Source: Holosporaceae bacterium 'Namur'
GTDB lineage: Bacteria > Pseudomonadota > Alphaproteobacteria > Rickettsiales > Midichloriaceae
Length of the DNA stretch: 55,477 bases
Assembly: GCA_014116815.1 (NCBI GenBank)
Contig: JACGYV010000013.1
Location: forward strand, 1-55,477
Direction of reading: 5' to 3'
Part shown: in pieces, positions 43,560 to 52,112 of the stretch
Position numbering within the stretch: position 1 is the stretch's first letter
Layout: the number at the start of each line of letters is the position of its first letter
Notes under the pieces: generated by a model
Databases searched by the model: none
The model's input: only the letters and a program-made list of their open reading frames with translations
What the model was told of the DNA's origin: nothing
Translations under genes and position numbers: made by a program

Positions 43560-45344
43560 ATGAGTGCTTATAAAATTATTGATCATGAATATGATGTGGT
43601 TGTGGTCGGAGCAGGCGGAGCGGGATTAAGAGCAACCCTTGGTATGGCTGAAAAAGGTTTAAAAACCGCATGTATTTCAAAAGTATTCCCCACCCGAAGC
43701 CATACGGTTGCCGCACAAGGCGGAATTAGCGCCGCACTCGGCAATATGGGAGAAGATGATTGGCGTTGGCATGCATATGATACGGTTAAAGGCTCGGATT
43801 GGCTCGGTGATCAGGATGCAATCCAGTATATGTGCCAAAATGCCCCGCAGGCAATCATTGAACTTGAGCATTACGGTGTGCCGTTTTCACGTACGAAGGA
43901 AGGAAAAATTTATCAACGTCCGTTCGGCGGGATGACTACAGAGTACGGTGAAGGTAAAGCTGCGCAAAGAACCTGCGCTGCCGCAGATAGAACCGGGCAT
44001 GCTATTTTGCATACTTTATACCAGCAATGCTTGAAACGTAATGCAGAGTTCTTTATTGAGTATTTTTCTTTAGATTTAATAATGGTTGACGGGGAATGCA
44101 GAGGAGTGACCGCATATTGCTTGGAAGACGGAACGTTGCACCGTTTTAAAGCTCATCTGGTCGTACTTGCTACGGGCGGATACGGTAGGGCTTATTTTTC
44201 GGCGACTTCCGCGCACACCTGTACCGGTGACGGCGGAGGGATGGTTTTGAGAGCCGGGTTGCCGCTTCAGGATATGGAATTTGTTCAATTCCACCCGACC
44301 GGTATTTACGGAGCAGGGTGCTTAATCACCGAAGGGGTGAGAGGAGAAGGCGGATATCTTATAAACAGCAACGGCGAAAGATTTATGGAGCGTTATGCTC
44401 CGACGGCTAAAGACTTAGCTTCAAGGGATGTAGTAAGCCGCTCTATGATGATGGAGATCAGAGAAGGAAGAGGATGCGGGGCTAATAAGGATCATATTCA
44501 CTTAGTGCTTTCTCACCTTGATCCGAAGGTAATTCATGAAAGGCTGCCTGGTATATCGGAGACGGCCAGAATATTTGCAGGCGTTGACGTAACCAAGCAA
44601 CCAATACCGGTGCTACCTACCGTGCATTATAATATGGGCGGTATACCGACTAACTATATGGGTGAAGCTTTAACTAAAAAAGGCGAAGAAATGGTGGAAG
44701 TTCCCGGGCTTATGGCGATCGGGGAAGCAGCTTGTGTTTCAGTCCATGGTGCTAATAGATTAGGATCTAACTCACTACTTGATTTAATCGTGTTCGGAAG
44801 AGCGGCAGGAATTAGAGCGGCTGAATTAGTTAAACCTAAAACACCGCATAAAGAGCTATCGAAAGAAGCTCAAGAAGCAGGCTTTGCAAGGTTCGATAAA
44901 ATTAGAAACTCAAGCGGCAAACTTCATACCTCCAAAATCAGGAAAGAGATGCAAAGAACTATGCAAACTCATGCCAGCGTCTTTAGAACTGAAGAAGTGA
45001 TGGCTGAAGGAGTGGAGATGATGAAGAATGTTTATAACTCATATCAGGATATCGGTATATCCGATAGAGGGCTAATTTGGAACAGTGATCTGGTTGAGGC
45101 TTTGGAACTTGATAATTTAAGAGCGCAAGCAGTGGTAACCATCAATGCGGCTTTAAATAGAAAAGAAAGTAGGGGGGCGCACGCCAGAGAAGATTATTCC
45201 GAACGTGATGATAAAAATTGGATGAAGCATAGCTTGACTTATTTAGATGATAAAGGAGAAGTTAGTATTGATTATCGCCCGGTAGTTCTTACTACCCTCA
45301 ATGAGGAAATGAAAGTGATTCCGCCTAAAAAGCGAGTGTATTAA
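43560..45344 (+). CDS. sdhA: Succinate dehydrogenase flavoprotein subunit SdhA
   Basis: SdhA oxidises succinate to fumarate in the TCA cycle. The 594-residue product has the FAD-binding [25 protein letters not shown] whose His48 carries the covalent [19 protein letters not shown] and RGEGG, and [19 protein letters not shown]. sdhB, the iron-sulphur subunit, does not follow; the next gene is unrelated. Separation of sdhB from sdhCDA is also found in Rickettsia, which supports the taxonomic placement. Confidence 0.97.
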   Translation: MSAYKIIDHEYDVVVVGAGGAGLRATLGMAEKGLKTACISKVFPTRSHTVAAQGGISAALGNMGEDDWRWHAYDTVKGSDWLGDQDAIQYMCQNAPQAIIELEHYGVPFSRTKEGKIYQRPFGGMTTEYGEGKAAQRTCAAADRTGHAILHTLYQQCLKRNAEFFIEYFSLDLIMVDGECRGVTAYCLEDGTLHRFKAHLVVLATGGYGRAYFSATSAHTCTGDGGGMVLRAGLPLQDMEFVQFHPTGIYGAGCLITEGVRGEGGYLINSNGERFMERYAPTAKDLASRDVVSRSMMMEIREGRGCGANKDHIHLVLSHLDPKVIHERLPGISETARIFAGVDVTKQPIPVLPTVHYNMGGIPTNYMGEALTKKGEEMVEVPGLMAIGEAACVSVHGANRLGSNSLLDLIVFGRAAGIRAAELVKPKTPHKELSKEAQEAGFARFDKIRNSSGKLHTSKIRKEMQRTMQTHASVFRTEEVMAEGVEMMKNVYNSYQDIGISDRGLIWNSDLVEALELDNLRAQAVVTINAALNRKESRGAHAREDYSERDDKNWMKHSLTYLDDKGEVSIDYRPVVLTTLNEEMKVIPPKKRVY

Positions 45345-45528
45345 TAAATGATAAGAATGGTTGCATAAAAGCCATTCTATCAAGCTTAAAATCTTTCCTT
45401 ACCATTAATTTAATATACTTAGTAATCTATAAAAAATATAGAACATAACTGTATTTTATCGAATAAACTTGACCTTATTTAATAAAATATTTTATAATTA
45501 AATTATATAATAAAATAAGGGGGGTTAT

Positions 45529-45807
45529 ATGGCAGCGCCATTAGTAGCTGCGGGTGCAGCAAAAGTAGGAGGCATGGGTGGAGCAGGCGGAGGAGCAAGT
45601 TCTCTAACGAGTGGAGGAGGAATGAGTTCTATGATTGGAGGCGGAGGTAAAGGCGGCGGAATGAGTGATATGCTGACGGGGGCTTTAAAAGAGGGGGTAA
45701 ATATGGCTAAAGAAGGCGTGTCAGCCGTTAAAGATGCCGCCGACGGTAGTAAATCACCTTCTGCCGGCGGAGGTAAGGAGCAGAGTAAGGGGCAGGGTAT
45801 TGTATAA
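45529..45807 (+). CDS. Small glycine- and alanine-rich protein
   Basis: No family recognised. The 92-residue product is low-complexity: an Ala-rich start, a Gly/Ser/Met stretch (GGGMSSMIGGGGKGGG) to about residue 45, a short amphipathic helix LKEGVNMAKEGVSAVKDAAD, and a Gly/Lys-rich tail. A strong AAGGGGGG ribosome site precedes the ATG, so it is likely to be translated despite its composition. There is no classic signal peptide. It stands alone between sdhA and an RTX-like gene. Confidence 0.6.
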   Translation: MAAPLVAAGAAKVGGMGGAGGGASSLTSGGGMSSMIGGGGKGGGMSDMLTGALKEGVNMAKEGVSAVKDAADGSKSPSAGGGKEQSKGQGIV

Positions 45808-45974
45808 TTACTCTTTAATAGCAGAAGTTCAGGCGTATAAGCAATATTTATTACCTTAATAAAAGGTTATTAATATTTAACGAACCTTAAAAACTTTAAA
45901 GAAATTGATGTTTTGTTTTCAATGGAACTAAGGTAAAGTGCTCTTAGAAAAATTAATATGTTTTAGGGGTGTAA

Positions 45975-46733
45975 ATGGTTTGTTCAAATTGTGCGGTTGC
46001 CGGAGCAGCAGGTGTAGGATTAGGTGCTTATTTGTATAAACGTGCTCTTGAAAATCCAAATACTTTTTTAAATTCAGTAGTTTTAAAATTTAATGCAGCT
46101 ACTGTTTCCGTTGTATTCGCTGGTGCTGCTTACCTTACTTCAGCGGGGACTATGTCTCTCCTTGCTTATTGGTATGGGGGTAAAGTTTTAAATAGCATAG
46201 GTTTTAGCTGTCACGATGAACATGATATAGCCGATACTTCAAACACTAACAACCATAAAGACTATGTTCTCTTCACTCATCATAGCATTGCTGATTATGA
46301 CCTCATAAAAGAAGTAAATATTCAAAGGATTCCAACCGATGTTATTATGGTAGATAATAATAATGAAAATAATTCTTTGATTGCTTCTACGCAAGGAAGT
46401 AAGATATTTATCAAAGGCGGAGTGAATTATGTTAGCGGAAATAGAGGAGAAGATAAATTCTTCTTTAGTATGTGCAGTACTAAAGTATATGGTGAGAAAA
46501 CAAATGTAATAGATGCATTTGAAGGGGGGAAAGATAAAATATACTTGTTTTGCAGCAAGCGAATAATAGAGAAAGAGGATCTAGCCATCTATTATAATGA
46601 GCAATATAATGCAACGTTCTTAACTATAGCTAATAATCCGAGCGGTGAAATAGCAATTGCTTTCACAGGTGAGCACCCTGATCTGCTGAATGATGTATAT
46701 CTAAATGAAAACTGGGCTGATCACATAATTTAA
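45975..46733 (+). CDS. Membrane-associated protein with an RTX-like C-terminal domain
   Basis: The 252-residue product begins with a Cys-containing N-terminus and two hydrophobic segments (about 5-24 and 42-70). The C-terminal half has GNRGEDKFFFSMCSTKVYGE and NVIDAFEGGKDKIYLF, matching the final domain of RTX/serralysin-type calcium-binding proteins (Asp-Phe, Gly-Asp-x-Ile-x-Leu), but only one or two degenerate nonapeptide repeats are present. It resembles the decayed gene at 29314 in this domain. Membrane attachment rather than type I release is suggested by the N-terminus. Function is not known. Confidence 0.55.
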   Translation: MVCSNCAVAGAAGVGLGAYLYKRALENPNTFLNSVVLKFNAATVSVVFAGAAYLTSAGTMSLLAYWYGGKVLNSIGFSCHDEHDIADTSNTNNHKDYVLFTHHSIADYDLIKEVNIQRIPTDVIMVDNNNENNSLIASTQGSKIFIKGGVNYVSGNRGEDKFFFSMCSTKVYGEKTNVIDAFEGGKDKIYLFCSKRIIEKEDLAIYYNEQYNATFLTIANNPSGEIAIAFTGEHPDLLNDVYLNENWADHII

Positions 46734-46769
46734 GCTAAGGCTAAAACTTTCCGTCATTCTTTAATAGTA

Positions 46770-46822
46770 TTGACTAATCAGCTAATTTATAGTATAAAAT
46801 GAGAATGATTCTCAATCTCATT
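46770..46822 (+). promoter_or_regulatory. feo promoter with overlapping Fur-type operator
   Basis: TTGACT (46770-46775), a 17-base spacer and TATAAA (46793-46798) make a good sigma-70 promoter. The inverted repeat TGAGAATGATTCTCA (46800-46814), extended by ATCTCATT, matches the Fur-box pattern and covers the start region. Iron-bound Fur would block transcription of feoABC. The ATG of feoA is at 46840 after a TAGGAG site. Confidence 0.85.
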
Positions 46823-46839
46823 TTGTCTAGGAGATTAAT

Positions 46840-47070
46840 ATGACTACTCCTGTTTCTAAGCTTAGAGAAGGTTTTAAAGGTATTGTCAAAAATATTGATC
46901 TTGAACCTATAATGAAGAAAAGGTTAATTGAGCTTGGTATTACGCCTGAGACGAAGCTTATGGTAGTTAATAAGCAAAAAAGCGGGTATATGATTATTGC
47001 CACCGAGAATTTTAAGTTGGCTTTTGATAGTTATATCGCTAAACATATAATCGTTCAGCCGATCAATTAA
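46840..47070 (+). CDS. feoA: Ferrous iron transport protein FeoA
   Basis: FeoA is a small SH3-like cytosolic protein that assists FeoB. The 76-residue product reads KLREGFKGIVKNIDLEPIM, RLIELGITPETKLMVVNK and ends IAKHIIVQPI, the FeoA fold. It is the first gene of feoA-feoB-feoC and lies directly under the Fur-type promoter. The gap to feoB is 18 bp and contains AAGGGAG. Confidence 0.94.
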   Translation: MTTPVSKLREGFKGIVKNIDLEPIMKKRLIELGITPETKLMVVNKQKSGYMIIATENFKLAFDSYIAKHIIVQPIN

Positions 47071-47088
47071 GTTTTAGGTTCAAGGGAG

Positions 47089-49371
47089 ATGAAAAAGATA
47101 AGAGTTGCAATTATCGGTAATCCTAATTGCGGTAAATCTACAATATTTAATGCTTTAACAGGCTTAAAACAGGTTGTCGGTAACTGGCCGGGAGTTACGG
47201 TTGAAAAGAAAGTAGGTACGTTTCAACATAATGATATTGAAATTGAAATTATTGACTTACCGGGTGTATACTCTTTAAATCAATCCGGGTCTCTTGATGA
47301 AGAAATAGCCCATAACTTTTTAGTTAACGAGGAATACGATTTAGCCGTCAATGTTATAGATTCTTCCAATCTTGCCCGCCATTTATATTTGACCGTTCAG
47401 TTATTGGAAATGCAAATTCCTTTGATTTTAGCTTTTAATATGAGCGATGTTGCTAAAAATAAAGGGATTAATATTGATAGTAAAAAGATCGAGCAAGCCT
47501 TAGGGACTAAAGTTGTAAAATTGATTGCCAGGAAAGATGTCGGGGTTAATGATTTAAAAGAAGAAATAACCGGGTTTTCCGGAAATAAGGAAAATAAAGC
47601 AAGTTTTATAGAAAAAATTTATCCTCTGAAAATATATGAACAGATAAAGCGGATTGCTAAAGAAAATCTGATAAGCGAGCGGCAAGTTTTACAAGATATG
47701 GAAAATAGAATAGAGGATAATAAAGCGCCGGTTGCCTCTCACCAGATTCAGGCTGCTCAACAGGAGATAATGAAAGAATATGATGAAGAAAGCTCAATAA
47801 TTATTCCCGGCATCAGATACGAATTTGTTAATAAAATAGCAGGGGGGGCTATAAGTCGGGAAAAAATTACACGTAGTGATTTTAGTAATAAGCTGGATAA
47901 AATATTTTTAAATAAATTTTTCGGTATACCTATTTTTCTACTTTCAGTATATCTGGCTTTTACTTTTAGTATAGTAATGGGCGGGGCATTTCAAGATTTT
48001 TTCGAATTGTTCTCGGAAGTAGTGTTTATGGATATACCGAGATTACTGCTGGAAAAAATTTCTTCACCTAAATTACTTACTTTTCTGATTGCTGATTGCA
48101 TCGGGGGAGGCATTCAAACCGTGCTTACCTTTATACCTATCATATTCGGGTTATATCTGTTTTTATCCTTTTTGGAAGATAGCGGGTATTTGCTTAGGGC
48201 TGCGTATTTAATTGACAGAGCAATGAAAGCGATCGGGCTTCCCGGAAAAGCATTTTTCCCGCTTGTAGTGGGATTCGGCTGTAATGTACCTGCTATAATG
48301 GCTGCCCGTATTGTGAATAATCAAAATGACAGGATTGCAATCGCTATGATTGCGCCGTTTATGTCCTGCGGGGCAAGGCTTTCGGTATATGCTTTGTTCT
48401 GTGCGGCATTTTTCCCTAAAAGCGGCCAGAATATAGTTTTTTTACTTTATATTATAGGAATCATGGTCGGGATATTCACCGGGTGGTTACTTAAGAAAAC
48501 ATTTTTAAGATCAGAGCCTGAACATTTAATGTTGGAGTTGATTGATTATCATTTACCTACCCTAAAAGGATTAATACTTAAGACTCTCGATAAAGTGCAT
48601 TCATTCGTGTTCGGTGCCGGAAAGCTTATAGTCATAGTGTTCATTGTGCTGCAATGCTTGAACTCGGTAAGTTTCGATTTGACTATCGGCAACCAAACTA
48701 ACGGTAAGTCCATGCTTGCGGTTATCGGTAAAAAAATTACTCCGCTTTTTAAGCCGATCGGGATAAGAGAGGAAAATTGGCCGGCGGCTGTCGGGCTGTT
48801 TACCGGGATTTTTGCGAAAGAAGTGGTGGTGGGCACTTTAAATTCTTTATATCTTTCTATTGAGGGCAACAGTGAAATTAAGCCTAAACCGATAAATATA
48901 GCAGAGAAACTTAAAAATGCATTTTTAAGCATTCCTGAAAATATAAGTAAAATCACGGAAAATTTATCCACCCCGCTCTGGCTTAATCTTTCCGACCAAA
49001 ATATCATAGATGAATTTTTAGATGCGGAAGGGGTTTCAGCATCAATTTACCGAGCTATGCAAAAAGGTTTTGACGGAAGAATAGCGGTATTTTCATATCT
49101 ATTATTTGTATTGCTGTATTTCCCGTGTGTTTCGGTATTCGGAATAATAGTGCGAGAGATCGGAACCAAGTGGGCGGTTATTTCCGCCGTATGGTCAACA
49201 TTGCTCGCTTATGTTGTTTCATGTTCTTTCTATCAGCTTGCAGTTATATCTTATAGAGAAGATGCAAAAGAGATTTATATGAGCATAGGTTTATTAATAC
49301 TTATTACCGTATTTATACTTTTTGTAACTAATAAAAAAACGGAGCAAAAAGATGCTAATCTTGGAGCTTAA
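47089..49371 (+). CDS. feoB: Ferrous iron transporter FeoB
   Basis: FeoB is the Fe(II) channel of the inner membrane. The 760-residue product has an N-terminal G domain (GNPNCGKS at 10-17, DLPGVYSL from 56, NMSD for guanine), a helical spacer, and about eight membrane helices with the Gate motifs, including GFGCNVPAIMAAR and PFMSCGARLSVYALF, whose cysteines are probable iron ligands. It is full length. Its last 20 bases overlap feoC. Iron scavenging fits both free and endosymbiotic life. Confidence 0.97.
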   Translation: MKKIRVAIIGNPNCGKSTIFNALTGLKQVVGNWPGVTVEKKVGTFQHNDIEIEIIDLPGVYSLNQSGSLDEEIAHNFLVNEEYDLAVNVIDSSNLARHLYLTVQLLEMQIPLILAFNMSDVAKNKGINIDSKKIEQALGTKVVKLIARKDVGVNDLKEEITGFSGNKENKASFIEKIYPLKIYEQIKRIAKENLISERQVLQDMENRIEDNKAPVASHQIQAAQQEIMKEYDEESSIIIPGIRYEFVNKIAGGAISREKITRSDFSNKLDKIFLNKFFGIPIFLLSVYLAFTFSIVMGGAFQDFFELFSEVVFMDIPRLLLEKISSPKLLTFLIADCIGGGIQTVLTFIPIIFGLYLFLSFLEDSGYLLRAAYLIDRAMKAIGLPGKAFFPLVVGFGCNVPAIMAARIVNNQNDRIAIAMIAPFMSCGARLSVYALFCAAFFPKSGQNIVFLLYIIGIMVGIFTGWLLKKTFLRSEPEHLMLELIDYHLPTLKGLILKTLDKVHSFVFGAGKLIVIVFIVLQCLNSVSFDLTIGNQTNGKSMLAVIGKKITPLFKPIGIREENWPAAVGLFTGIFAKEVVVGTLNSLYLSIEGNSEIKPKPINIAEKLKNAFLSIPENISKITENLSTPLWLNLSDQNIIDEFLDAEGVSASIYRAMQKGFDGRIAVFSYLLFVLLYFPCVSVFGIIVREIGTKWAVISAVWSTLLAYVVSCSFYQLAVISYREDAKEIYMSIGLLILITVFILFVTNKKTEQKDANLGA

Positions 49372-49579
49372 AAAATATATTATAGAGCACCCGAGAGTAA
49401 GTTTACTTGAGATTACTAAAAAATTTAATCTAAGTGGTGAGCAGGCGCGTAATATGCTTGATCCTTGGGTGGAAAGAGGCAAGCTAGACAGATTTAAACC
49501 GACTAGAATTTGCGGCGGCTGTAAATGCGTAAATGATGAGTGCTTAGTCCTTTCAATGGAACTTTATACTTGGAAGTGA
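49352..49579 (+). CDS. feoC: FeoC-like winged-helix protein with a cysteine cluster
   Basis: The 75-residue product has a winged-helix N-terminus (LLEITKKFNLSGEQARNMLD) and four clustered cysteines in CGGCKCVNDEC, which may hold an iron-sulphur centre as reported for FeoC proteins. FeoC is thought to stabilise FeoB and sense iron or oxygen. It overlaps feoB by 20 bases, so it is translationally tied to it. Assignment depends on both the fold and the position. Confidence 0.8.
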   Translation: MLILELKKYIIEHPRVSLLEITKKFNLSGEQARNMLDPWVERGKLDRFKPTRICGGCKCVNDECLVLSMELYTWK

Positions 49580-49643
49580 ATCGGAGGATATGAGTAAGGG
49601 GCAGTTTTGAGTTATAAATTCCATAATTAATAATGTTTATGTA

Positions 49644-49683
49644 ATGCAAAATGCTTTGCATAAAAGTATATGCATGGTATTAT
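49644..49683 (+). promoter_or_regulatory. Predicted promoter and operator of the toxin-antitoxin pair
   Basis: The inverted repeat ATGCAAA-ATGC-TTTGCAT (49644-49661) overlaps a -35-like TTTGCA (49655-49660) that is 17 bases before TATTAT (49678-49683). Ribbon-helix-helix antitoxins bind such repeats and repress their own operon. The ATG of the antitoxin follows at 49711. Confidence 0.6.
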
Positions 49684-49710
49684 ATATTAAAATAATTTGA
49701 TAAATAAGTT

Positions 49711-49944
49711 ATGAAAAAAAATGTAACTATAAGATTGGATAAAGACGTAATAAATATATTAGATGTTTTAGCAAGTAAAACATCTTCAACAAAAACAGAA
49801 ATTATTGAAAAAGCATTATATGCTTATGCCTTAACTAACAAGAAGGATAAAAGTAATTTACTAAAGTTTGCCGGCAACTGGAAAGAGGATGAAGCAAACA
49901 GGATGCTTAAAGATATTTATTCCTCAAGAATAAGTAAGGAGTAA
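49711..49944 (+). CDS. Ribbon-helix-helix antitoxin (VapB/CopG type)
   Basis: The 77-residue product opens with KKNVTIRLDKDVINILDVLA, the strand and first helix of a ribbon-helix-helix DNA-binding fold, followed by STKTEIIEKALYAYAL as the second helix. The acidic/basic C-terminal tail (EDEANRMLKDIY) would fold onto the toxin. It binds the toxin and, as a complex, the upstream repeat. The toxin gene starts five bases after its stop. Confidence 0.85.
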   Translation: MKKNVTIRLDKDVINILDVLASKTSSTKTEIIEKALYAYALTNKKDKSNLLKFAGNWKEDEANRMLKDIYSSRISKE

Positions 49945-49949
49945 ATTCT

Positions 49950-50375
49950 ATGAAATTATATTTATTTGATACTGACACGGTTATTTATTTCATTAAGGGG
50001 CATGACGCGGTAGTAGAGAAATTTATAAGCTTTCCGCTTGTTCAGTTATATATATCAGACATCACCTGTGCCGAACTTTATTACGGTGCATATAATTCAG
50101 AGTTTCCTGAGCGTAATTTAAGAACGGTAAACGGTGTAATCGGTAATTTGAGTGCAGTACCGTTTAACACCAGTGCAAGTAAAGTATTCGGGGAGCTTAA
50201 AGCGGAGTTGAAGAAAAAGGGTGAGCTAATAGCCGATATGGATCTAATGATTGCTGCAATTGCAGTGGCCGGTAATTACACATTAGTGACTAACAATGTA
50301 AAGCACTTTGAAAGAATTAAAAATTTAAAATTAGAAAATTGGAGCGAATATGAGTATAAAGCAAACAAGCACTAA
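49950..50375 (+). CDS. vapC: PIN-domain ribonuclease toxin (VapC family)
   Basis: VapC toxins cut RNA, often tRNA or rRNA, when free of antitoxin. The 141-residue product has the four acidic PIN residues: Asp7 in YLFDTDTVIYF, Glu42 in CAELYYGA, Asp98 in LIADMDLMIAAIA, and the TNNVKHFERIKNL end. The classic G-x-x-I-x-x-x-D-x-x-I-A-A pattern is intact, so the toxin should be active. A TAAGGAG site precedes the ATG. It follows its antitoxin by five bases. Confidence 0.9.
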   Translation: MKLYLFDTDTVIYFIKGHDAVVEKFISFPLVQLYISDITCAELYYGAYNSEFPERNLRTVNGVIGNLSAVPFNTSASKVFGELKAELKKKGELIADMDLMIAAIAVAGNYTLVTNNVKHFERIKNLKLENWSEYEYKANKH

Positions 50376-50490
50376 ATAATCTTTAGCTTATTTATTTTGC
50401 TTATAAACTCTTTAAGAGATTTAATTATAAACATAGCTGTAATACAAAATAACAGTTGAGGGGTTTAACTTGTAATTATCAAATATTAAA

Positions 50491-51237
50491 TTAATCTCTA
50501 ACCTTATAAGCGGTATGGATTGCGACCACCCCGAAAGTTAAGGTTCTATATTTTATATTGTCAAATCCGGCATTTTCGATCATTAAAGAAAACTTTTCAG
50601 GCTTGGAAAATTTTCTGATGCTTTCAACCAGATAGCTATATGAATCCTCGCTCCCCGTAATCATTTTGCCGATTTTAGGAATAACCTTAAATGAGTAAAA
50701 ATCATAAAACTTCCTTATTAACCCTTCATGCGTACTGCAAAGCTCGAGGCAAATAAATTTGCCGCCCTTCTTTAAAACCCGGTGAGCTTCTTTTAGAGCT
50801 TTATCAATATGGGTAACGTTTCTGATGCCGAATGAAATCGTATAATATTCAAAGCTGTTATCTTCAAAAGGAAGACTCTCGGCATTACCGCAAATATAAT
50901 GCATCTTATTATTAAGATATGCATATTCATCAAGCATCTTTTGTTTGCCGGCATTAAGCATAGCTTGATTCAGATCGCAAAGGTAAGCTTCTTTGCCGCC
51001 TGCTTCCAAAAATTTTCTTGAAATATCCCCAGTACCGCAGGCAACATCTAAAAGAGTATCATAATAACTCGGTTTAATCTCTTCAATTACCATATCTTTC
51101 CAAATATGATGAAGCCCTAAGCTCATTACGTCATTCATAATATCATATTTCGATGCCACGGTCGTAAACACGTTCTGTACTAATTTTTCTTTCTTGGTTT
51201 CCTCTACTTCTTTAAAACCGAAATTAGCTTTCTTCAT
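50491..51237 (-). CDS. ubiE: Ubiquinone biosynthesis C-methyltransferase UbiE
   Basis: UbiE methylates the quinone ring with SAM. The 248-residue product has the class I methyltransferase motif LLDVACGTGDISRKFL and the UbiE signatures YDIMNDVMSLGLHHIWKDM and ISFGIRNVTHIDKALKEAHR. In alphaproteobacteria the product is ubiquinone, the acceptor for succinate dehydrogenase encoded nearby. Its start overlaps the end of the upstream amidase gene by 14 bases, so the two are co-transcribed. Confidence 0.95.
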   Translation of the reverse strand: MKKANFGFKEVEETKKEKLVQNVFTTVASKYDIMNDVMSLGLHHIWKDMVIEEIKPSYYDTLLDVACGTGDISRKFLEAGGKEAYLCDLNQAMLNAGKQKMLDEYAYLNNKMHYICGNAESLPFEDNSFEYYTISFGIRNVTHIDKALKEAHRVLKKGGKFICLELCSTHEGLIRKFYDFYSFKVIPKIGKMITGSEDSYSYLVESIRKFSKPEKFSLMIENAGFDNIKYRTLTFGVVAIHTAYKVRD

Positions 51238-51958
51238 TTATCATGCTCATTAAGTGATTCAGTTTTTTTTCCGCCTCTAAAGTCCATAGTTCCTGATTAT
51301 TATTTATGAATGAAGAAGAGCAGAAATGGCGCTTAAATGCAATAATAACGTGCGCGGTTTGAAAGTCAAACTCACCGGTGGGATTAATGCTATAGCCGAA
51401 AATTTTAAGCTTATGTTGAATTTTGATTATATCCTCGTAGAATAAATTGCTTAGAACCTTTTGTTCAGCAGTATAATTTATGTTCGGAAATATGCCGATA
51501 CCTTCGCTTGCCAGCAATTCCCAATTAAAAAAGTGGTTAGGGTCATCTTTACGGTGGGGTGCGATATCATAATGAGCCATAACGTTTCTGGCTTCGATCG
51601 GGTGCTTGCTTATAAGTTCTTTACTTAAAGCTATTAATGAATCAATTTGTTTAGGCGGGAAAGGTTCTGCTCCTTGGTTATCCAGCTCTATGCCTATAGA
51701 AAAATTATTTACCGATTCTCTGCCTCTCCATGAACTTATACCGGCATGCCAAGCTCTTAAATGATCCGGCACCAGTTGATAAATAATCCCATGCTTATCA
51801 ATTAAATAATGGCTACTTACAGTGTATTCCGGGCTACAGAGCCTTCTTAGCGCGGAGTCCGCATCCTGCATGTTGGTGTGATGAATAATGAGAGTATCAA
51901 TAGAGGAATTATCCGGTCTTTTATCAAAATTTGGAGAATTTAAATTTAAAATCTTCAT
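51224..51958 (-). CDS. N-acetylmuramoyl-L-alanine amidase (AmpD/AmiD type) with peptidoglycan-binding domain
   Basis: I choose ATG 51958 (244 residues), which gives the usual N-terminus KILNLNSPNFDKRP; a longer frame from 52051 adds a poorly conserved extension. The amidase_2 domain has TLIIHHTNM with zinc His, SSHYLIDKHGIIYQLVP, AWHAGISSWRGRESVNNFSIGIEL and a late HYDIAPHRKDDPN with the other zinc ligands. A C-terminal helical peptidoglycan-binding domain follows. It cleaves the amide bond between MurNAc and the peptide. With mltA it suggests wall recycling, which in Rickettsiales also limits host sensing of peptidoglycan. Confidence 0.88.
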   Translation of the reverse strand: MKILNLNSPNFDKRPDNSSIDTLIIHHTNMQDADSALRRLCSPEYTVSSHYLIDKHGIIYQLVPDHLRAWHAGISSWRGRESVNNFSIGIELDNQGAEPFPPKQIDSLIALSKELISKHPIEARNVMAHYDIAPHRKDDPNHFFNWELLASEGIGIFPNINYTAEQKVLSNLFYEDIIKIQHKLKIFGYSINPTGEFDFQTAHVIIAFKRHFCSSSFINNNQELWTLEAEKKLNHLMSMINEES

Positions 51959-52112
51959 AAAATAAAGCAAAAGGAAGCGTCCCTGGAGAATAAGGGGGAG
52001 GGAAGGGACGCTCTTAAGAATCATTATAATACACCTAATATATATATTCAATTCTTTTTTTAAAAAATTATGATATCTTAATTAGTATGTTGAAAATAAT
52101 ATAAAAAACTCC

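Noticed and set aside
45354..45376. Terminator after sdhA
   Set aside because: GAATGG and CCATTC can pair, but no T tract follows, so termination is not supported.
48549..49007. 152-residue frame antisense to feoB
   Set aside because: It lies within a conserved gene on the other strand and shows no family features.
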